Assembly (NCBI GenBank): GCA_002424525.1
Contig: DIKJ01000246.1
Span: 1-9,600, forward strand
Origin: Bacteroidales bacterium UBA5621
GTDB taxonomy: Bacteria > Bacteroidota > Bacteroidia > Bacteroidales > VadinHA17
Reading direction: 5' to 3'
DNA length: 9,600 bases
Shown in pieces: positions 6,900 through 9,600 of this stretch; positions within the stretch are counted from its first letter, which is position 1, and each line of letters starts with the position of its first letter. A program made the translations under genes and the position numbers. The notes under the pieces are model-generated. The model did no database searches and was not told where the DNA came from. It worked only from the letters and a program-made list of their open reading frames with translations.

Positions 6900-9203
6900 T
6901 CAGGTGCTTTTTTTAGATGTCTCTGTCTTGCTTATGATATTGATCGTATCTTCCTTTGTAAGTTTTTCCGGATCCGTCCCCTTTGGCATCCTGTAGTTTT
7001 GTTTATCTCTTGTGATATAGGGGCCGAACCGTCCGTTCAGCACTTTTATATCGCCAAAGTCCCTGATGACCTTCTTCCTGTCGTTCTCCTCCTTGTCCTT
7101 AATTATTTCGGCGGCCCTTTCAGTGGTTACTGTATACGGGTCATCAACTCCTTTTTTCATGGAGTAGAATTTATCGCGGTATCTTATCCAGGGGCCGAAC
7201 TTCCCGATTCCTGCAACCATTTCATCCCCTTCATATTCTCCAAGTGAACGGGGCAGGCGGAACAGGTTAAGCGCCTCTTCGAGAGTTATCGTTTCGATGA
7301 GCTGGTTCCTGGTGAGGCTGGCAAACCGGGGTTTCCCTCCGTCGCCGGCATCTCCGATCTGCGCCACCGGGCCGAACCTCCCCATCTTGACTGATACGGG
7401 TTCCCCTGTCTCAGGATGGTTTCCGAGCAGCCTCACGCCCGTCTTCCTGTCCTTTATCTCGAGAGTCTTCTCTACTTTACTGTGGAAGGGATCATAGAAT
7501 TTCTTAAGCATGCCTGTCCATTTGAGCTTCCCCATGGCGATCTCGTCGAACTGCTCCTCAACTTCGGCAGTGAAATGATAATCAACTATATCGGAAAAAT
7601 TCTCCATGAGAAAATCATTCACTATCATTCCTATATCCTGCGGAAATAGTTTGGATTTCTCCTTTCCTGCCAGTTCGGTCTTAGAAGTTGAGGTGATCTT
7701 CCCGGCGGCAAGAGTCAGAACCCTGACCGGACGCTTTTCACCGGCACGGTCCTCGCGCATGACGTACCCCCTGTTCTGTATGGTTGAGATTGTCGGGGCA
7801 TATGTCGAGGGTCTTCCTATTCCCAGCTCTTCAAGCTTTTTGACAAGGCTCGCCTCGGTGTACCTCGGAGGCGGTACCGTATACTTCTGCGTTGCGCTTA
7901 TGCTGTCGTACAAAAGGATCATCCCCTTTTTTACCGGGGGAATGATAAGTTTGTCATCCTCCCCGTTTTCATGATCGGTCGATTCCGTATAGACCTTCAG
8001 GAAACCGTCAAATTTTATTACCTCGCCGGTTGCGGTAAAAATCACCGGAGAGTTGCTCATATCTATTGAGATGGTGGTCTTCTCTGTTTCAGCATCCGAC
8101 ATCTGCGAGGCTATGGTCCTTTTCCAGATCAGCTCATAGAGTTTTTTCTCATTCTGGTTGCCGGTTACAGTTGTTACGTCGGGATAAGCAGGGCGAATGG
8201 CTTCGTGTGCCTCCTGCGCACCCCTGGAGCGCGTCTTGAACTGCCGGGTTTTTGAATATTTCTCACCAAAGGATGAAATTATCACTTCGCGCGATTTTGC
8301 CAGGGCCAGTTTTGAGAGGCTTGTGGAATCGGTTCTCATATAGGTGATCTTGCCTGCTTCGTAAAGCTTCTGGGCGACGGCCATGGTCTGTGCGACAGAG
8401 AAGCCCAGTTTCCTGTATGCCTCCTGCTGAAGGGTGGAGGTTATAAAGGGTGGTGCCGGCGACCTGGTACCGGGCCTTACACTCACATTGCCTACCATGA
8501 ACTCGCTGGCGGCGCACAGCTCAAGAAACTCCCCGGCATCCTTTTCGTGCGAGAACCTTTTGGAGGCTTCGGCCCTGATCAGCGAATTGTCGCCGGCCGG
8601 CCGGCCGGGATGGAATAGAGCGCTGATCCTGAAGGACGATTCGGTATTGAATGCGATTATCTCACGCTCCCTTTCAACAATGAGCCTCACAGCCACCGAC
8701 TGCACCCTGCCGGCCGATAAGGAGGGCTGTACCTTTTTCCAGAGGACGGGTGATATTTCAAAACCGACAAGACGGTCGAGGATACGCCTCGCCTGCTGGG
8801 AATTCACCAGATTCAGATCGACCTTCCTCGGATTCTGAATGGCATCGGTAATAGCTTCCCTGGTGATCTCATGAAAAACGATCCTCCTGGTCTTTTCCAG
8901 ATCGAGCTTAAGAACGGAAACAAGGTGCCAGGCGATCGCCTCTCCCTCGCGGTCCTCATCGGAGGCTATCCATATATTTTTAGATTCTGAGGCGGCCTTG
9001 CGCAGTTCACGGACCACCTTTGCCTTTTCTTTAGGGATCTCATAGTCGGGATTGAAATCGTTTTTGATATCTATCCCGAGGTTCTTTTTGGACAAATCTC
9101 TTATATGTCCGAAACTTGATACTACGCGGAAATCTTTTCCGAGGAATTTTTCAATGGTTTTTGCTTTAGCGGGAGATTCTACAATGACAAGATTTTCGAT
9201 CAT
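6900..9203 (-). CDS. topA: DNA topoisomerase I (type IA)
   Basis: TopA relaxes negative supercoils by cutting one DNA strand through a tyrosine-phosphate link, passing the other strand and resealing; it acts on the nucleoid during replication and transcription. The 767-residue product starts MIENLVIVESPAKAKTIEKF, a canonical Toprim start with Glu9. The acidic metal motif DEDREGE is at 82-88. The central type IA core contains the active-site motif YMRTDS with catalytic Tyr288, the preceding HEITREAI (111-118), and GRPSTYAPTISTIQNRGY (463-480). The C-terminal region has no Cys4 zinc fingers; it carries three GxFGP units (GRFGP 608-612, GKFGP 667-671, GRFGP 724-728) of the Toprim C-terminal-repeat type, ending in a basic Ser/Thr/Lys tail. 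The start is fixed by the Toprim sequence. It is the first gene of the minus-strand series and diverges from a penicillin-binding protein gene. Confidence 0.97.
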   Translation of the reverse strand: MIENLVIVESPAKAKTIEKFLGKDFRVVSSFGHIRDLSKKNLGIDIKNDFNPDYEIPKEKAKVVRELRKAASESKNIWIASDEDREGEAIAWHLVSVLKLDLEKTRRIVFHEITREAITDAIQNPRKVDLNLVNSQQARRILDRLVGFEISPVLWKKVQPSLSAGRVQSVAVRLIVEREREIIAFNTESSFRISALFHPGRPAGDNSLIRAEASKRFSHEKDAGEFLELCAASEFMVGNVSVRPGTRSPAPPFITSTLQQEAYRKLGFSVAQTMAVAQKLYEAGKITYMRTDSTSLSKLALAKSREVIISSFGEKYSKTRQFKTRSRGAQEAHEAIRPAYPDVTTVTGNQNEKKLYELIWKRTIASQMSDAETEKTTISIDMSNSPVIFTATGEVIKFDGFLKVYTESTDHENGEDDKLIIPPVKKGMILLYDSISATQKYTVPPPRYTEASLVKKLEELGIGRPSTYAPTISTIQNRGYVMREDRAGEKRPVRVLTLAAGKITSTSKTELAGKEKSKLFPQDIGMIVNDFLMENFSDIVDYHFTAEVEEQFDEIAMGKLKWTGMLKKFYDPFHSKVEKTLEIKDRKTGVRLLGNHPETGEPVSVKMGRFGPVAQIGDAGDGGKPRFASLTRNQLIETITLEEALNLFRLPRSLGEYEGDEMVAGIGKFGPWIRYRDKFYSMKKGVDDPYTVTTERAAEIIKDKEENDRKKVIRDFGDIKVLNGRFGPYITRDKQNYRMPKGTDPEKLTKEDTINIISKTETSKKST

Positions 9204-9234
9204 ACCAGAACAGATTTGGAGATTTTTGACAGGG

Positions 9235-9267
9235 CAAAGTAAATCATTTAGGTACCAAACTTCAAAA
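9235..9267 (-). promoter_or_regulatory. Candidate topA promoter (-33 TTTTG / -7 TTACTTTG)
   Basis: On the minus strand TTTTG (9263-9267) is followed after 20 bases by TTACTTTG (9235-9242). This fits the Bacteroidota promoter pattern TTTG-N19-21-TAnnTTTG with one mismatch in the -7 element. Transcription would start near 9228, giving a leader of about 25 bases to the topA ATG at 9203. The match is by eye and AT-rich spacers give chance hits. Confidence 0.4.
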
Positions 9268-9295
9268 TAAACCGTTAAGATTCTTTATTAATTAT

Positions 9296-9303
9296 TATTT
9301 TTG
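9296..9303 (+). promoter_or_regulatory. Possible -7 element for the plus-strand PBP gene
   Basis: TATTTTTG matches TAnnTTTG exactly, but no TTTG-like -33 element is seen 19-21 bases upstream. It overlaps the purine-rich GGAGGA at 9303-9308. If it were used, the transcript would start near 9310 and would not contain that GGAGGA, so this element and the ribosome site cannot both be working parts of the same message. Confidence 0.2.
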
Positions 9304-9308
9304 GAGGA
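9303..9308 (+). promoter_or_regulatory. Shine-Dalgarno-like GGAGGA bearing on the PBP start choice
   Basis: GGAGGA lies 8 bases before an in-frame GTG (9317-9319) and 14 bases before the ATG (9323-9325). The spacing favours the GTG, which would add Val-Leu to the N-terminus (the initiator read as Met). Bacteroidota seldom depend on such sites, so this is suggestive only. Confidence 0.3.
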
Positions 9309-9322
9309 AACATCCCGTGTTA

Positions 9323-9600
9323 ATGGAGGGCATTAAACAAAACAAAAAATATCTCATCTGGTTCTGGTCAGTGTTATCGCTGCCGCTCCTGATAGTCATT
9401 ATTCTCTTTGCACTTATTTCGGCAGGAAAGATGGGTCCAATGCCCTCTTTCAGCGAGCTGGAAAACCCGGAATACAACCTGGCGGCCGAAGTCTGGTCGG
9501 AGGATGGGGTCCTTCTCGGGCAGATCAGCATTGAGAACAGGACGTGGACCGATTACGGTGAATTGTCGCCATATCTTATCGATGCACTTATTGCAACAGA
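9323..9600 (+). CDS. Class A penicillin-binding protein (PBP1A-like), N-terminal part only
   Basis: Class A PBPs are bifunctional inner-membrane enzymes: a glycosyltransferase (GT51) domain polymerises lipid II into glycan strands and a transpeptidase domain cross-links the peptides. Only 92 complete codons from ATG 9323 are present and the frame runs off the right edge. A short basic cytoplasmic start (MEGIKQNKKY) precedes one membrane anchor at about residues 11-33. Next come MPSFSELENPEYNLAAEVWS (40-59), DGVLLGQISIENRT (61-74) and LSPYLIDALIAT (81-92), which is the sequence leading into the conserved AT(E/D)D-type start of the GT51 domain in Bacteroidota PBP1A proteins. The catalytic residues of both domains lie outside the window. 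An in-frame GTG six bases upstream (9317) is an alternative start. The gene is divergent from topA and shares its 119-base upstream spacer. Confidence 0.88.
   Translation, partial: MEGIKQNKKYLIWFWSVLSLPLLIVIILFALISAGKMGPMPSFSELENPEYNLAAEVWSEDGVLLGQISIENRTWTDYGELSPYLIDALIAT

Noticed and set aside
6807..7247. 146-codon plus-strand frame spanning the topA/arginase-fold junction
   Set aside because: It is antisense to two well-supported genes, with a Cys- and Phe-rich product typical of a chance frame.
8434..8838. 134-codon plus-strand frame antisense to topA
   Set aside because: Shadow of the highly conserved TopA core.
9295..9531. 78-codon minus-strand frame at the right edge
   Set aside because: It overlaps the start of the PBP1A-like gene, whose N-terminal sequence is recognisable. 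It would also occupy the divergent promoter region.
1..9600. A new secretion, defence or mobile system
   Set aside because: All reading frames with domain support belong to known families. No transposase, integrase, inverted-repeat ends, CRISPR-like spacing or tRNA could be seen; the T9SS core itself is well described.

Overview
The window comes from a member of the Bacteroidota. It carries the type IX secretion system (T9SS, Por/Gld) core cluster, which is found only in that phylum, and I see no mobile element, phage, CRISPR array or RNA gene. A PorP/SprF gene directly ahead of gldK-gldL-gldM-gldN is the order I associate with Porphyromonas-like Bacteroidales and relatives; genus cannot be assigned from this sequence. 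Base composition is moderate, with AT-rich spacers, and ribosome-binding sites are weak, as is usual in the phylum.

Layout: seven genes lie head to tail on the minus strand. In transcription order they are topA (9203-6900), an arginase/formiminoglutamase-fold protein (6894-5722), porP/sprF (5542-4598), gldK (4548-3205), gldL (3168-2227), gldM (2192-597) and the first 192 codons of gldN (577-1, running off the left edge). At the right edge, diverging from topA across a 119-base spacer, is the start of a plus-strand class A penicillin-binding protein gene. There is no gene-free stretch over 300 bases; the largest gap (about 179 bases, 5543-5721) is the porP leader and holds a good Bacteroidota-type -7 element.

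How the genes fit together: GldL and GldM form the proton-driven inner-membrane motor. GldM reaches across the periplasm to the ring of the lipoprotein GldK and its partner GldN under the outer membrane. The PorP/SprF-family outer-membrane barrel is linked to handling of T9SS substrates. topA and the arginase-fold gene are separated by only 5 bases and may form their own transcript, with a second start ahead of porP.

The core cluster is well known, so I do not claim a new secretion system. The most unusual item is the arginase-fold protein beside it: three of the six metal-binding positions expected in the superfamily are replaced, and it has a C-terminal extension, so an automatic 'formimidoylglutamase' label is probably wrong about its chemistry. 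Second is a roughly 45-residue glycine-rich linker in GldL between the membrane motor and the cytoplasmic helical part.
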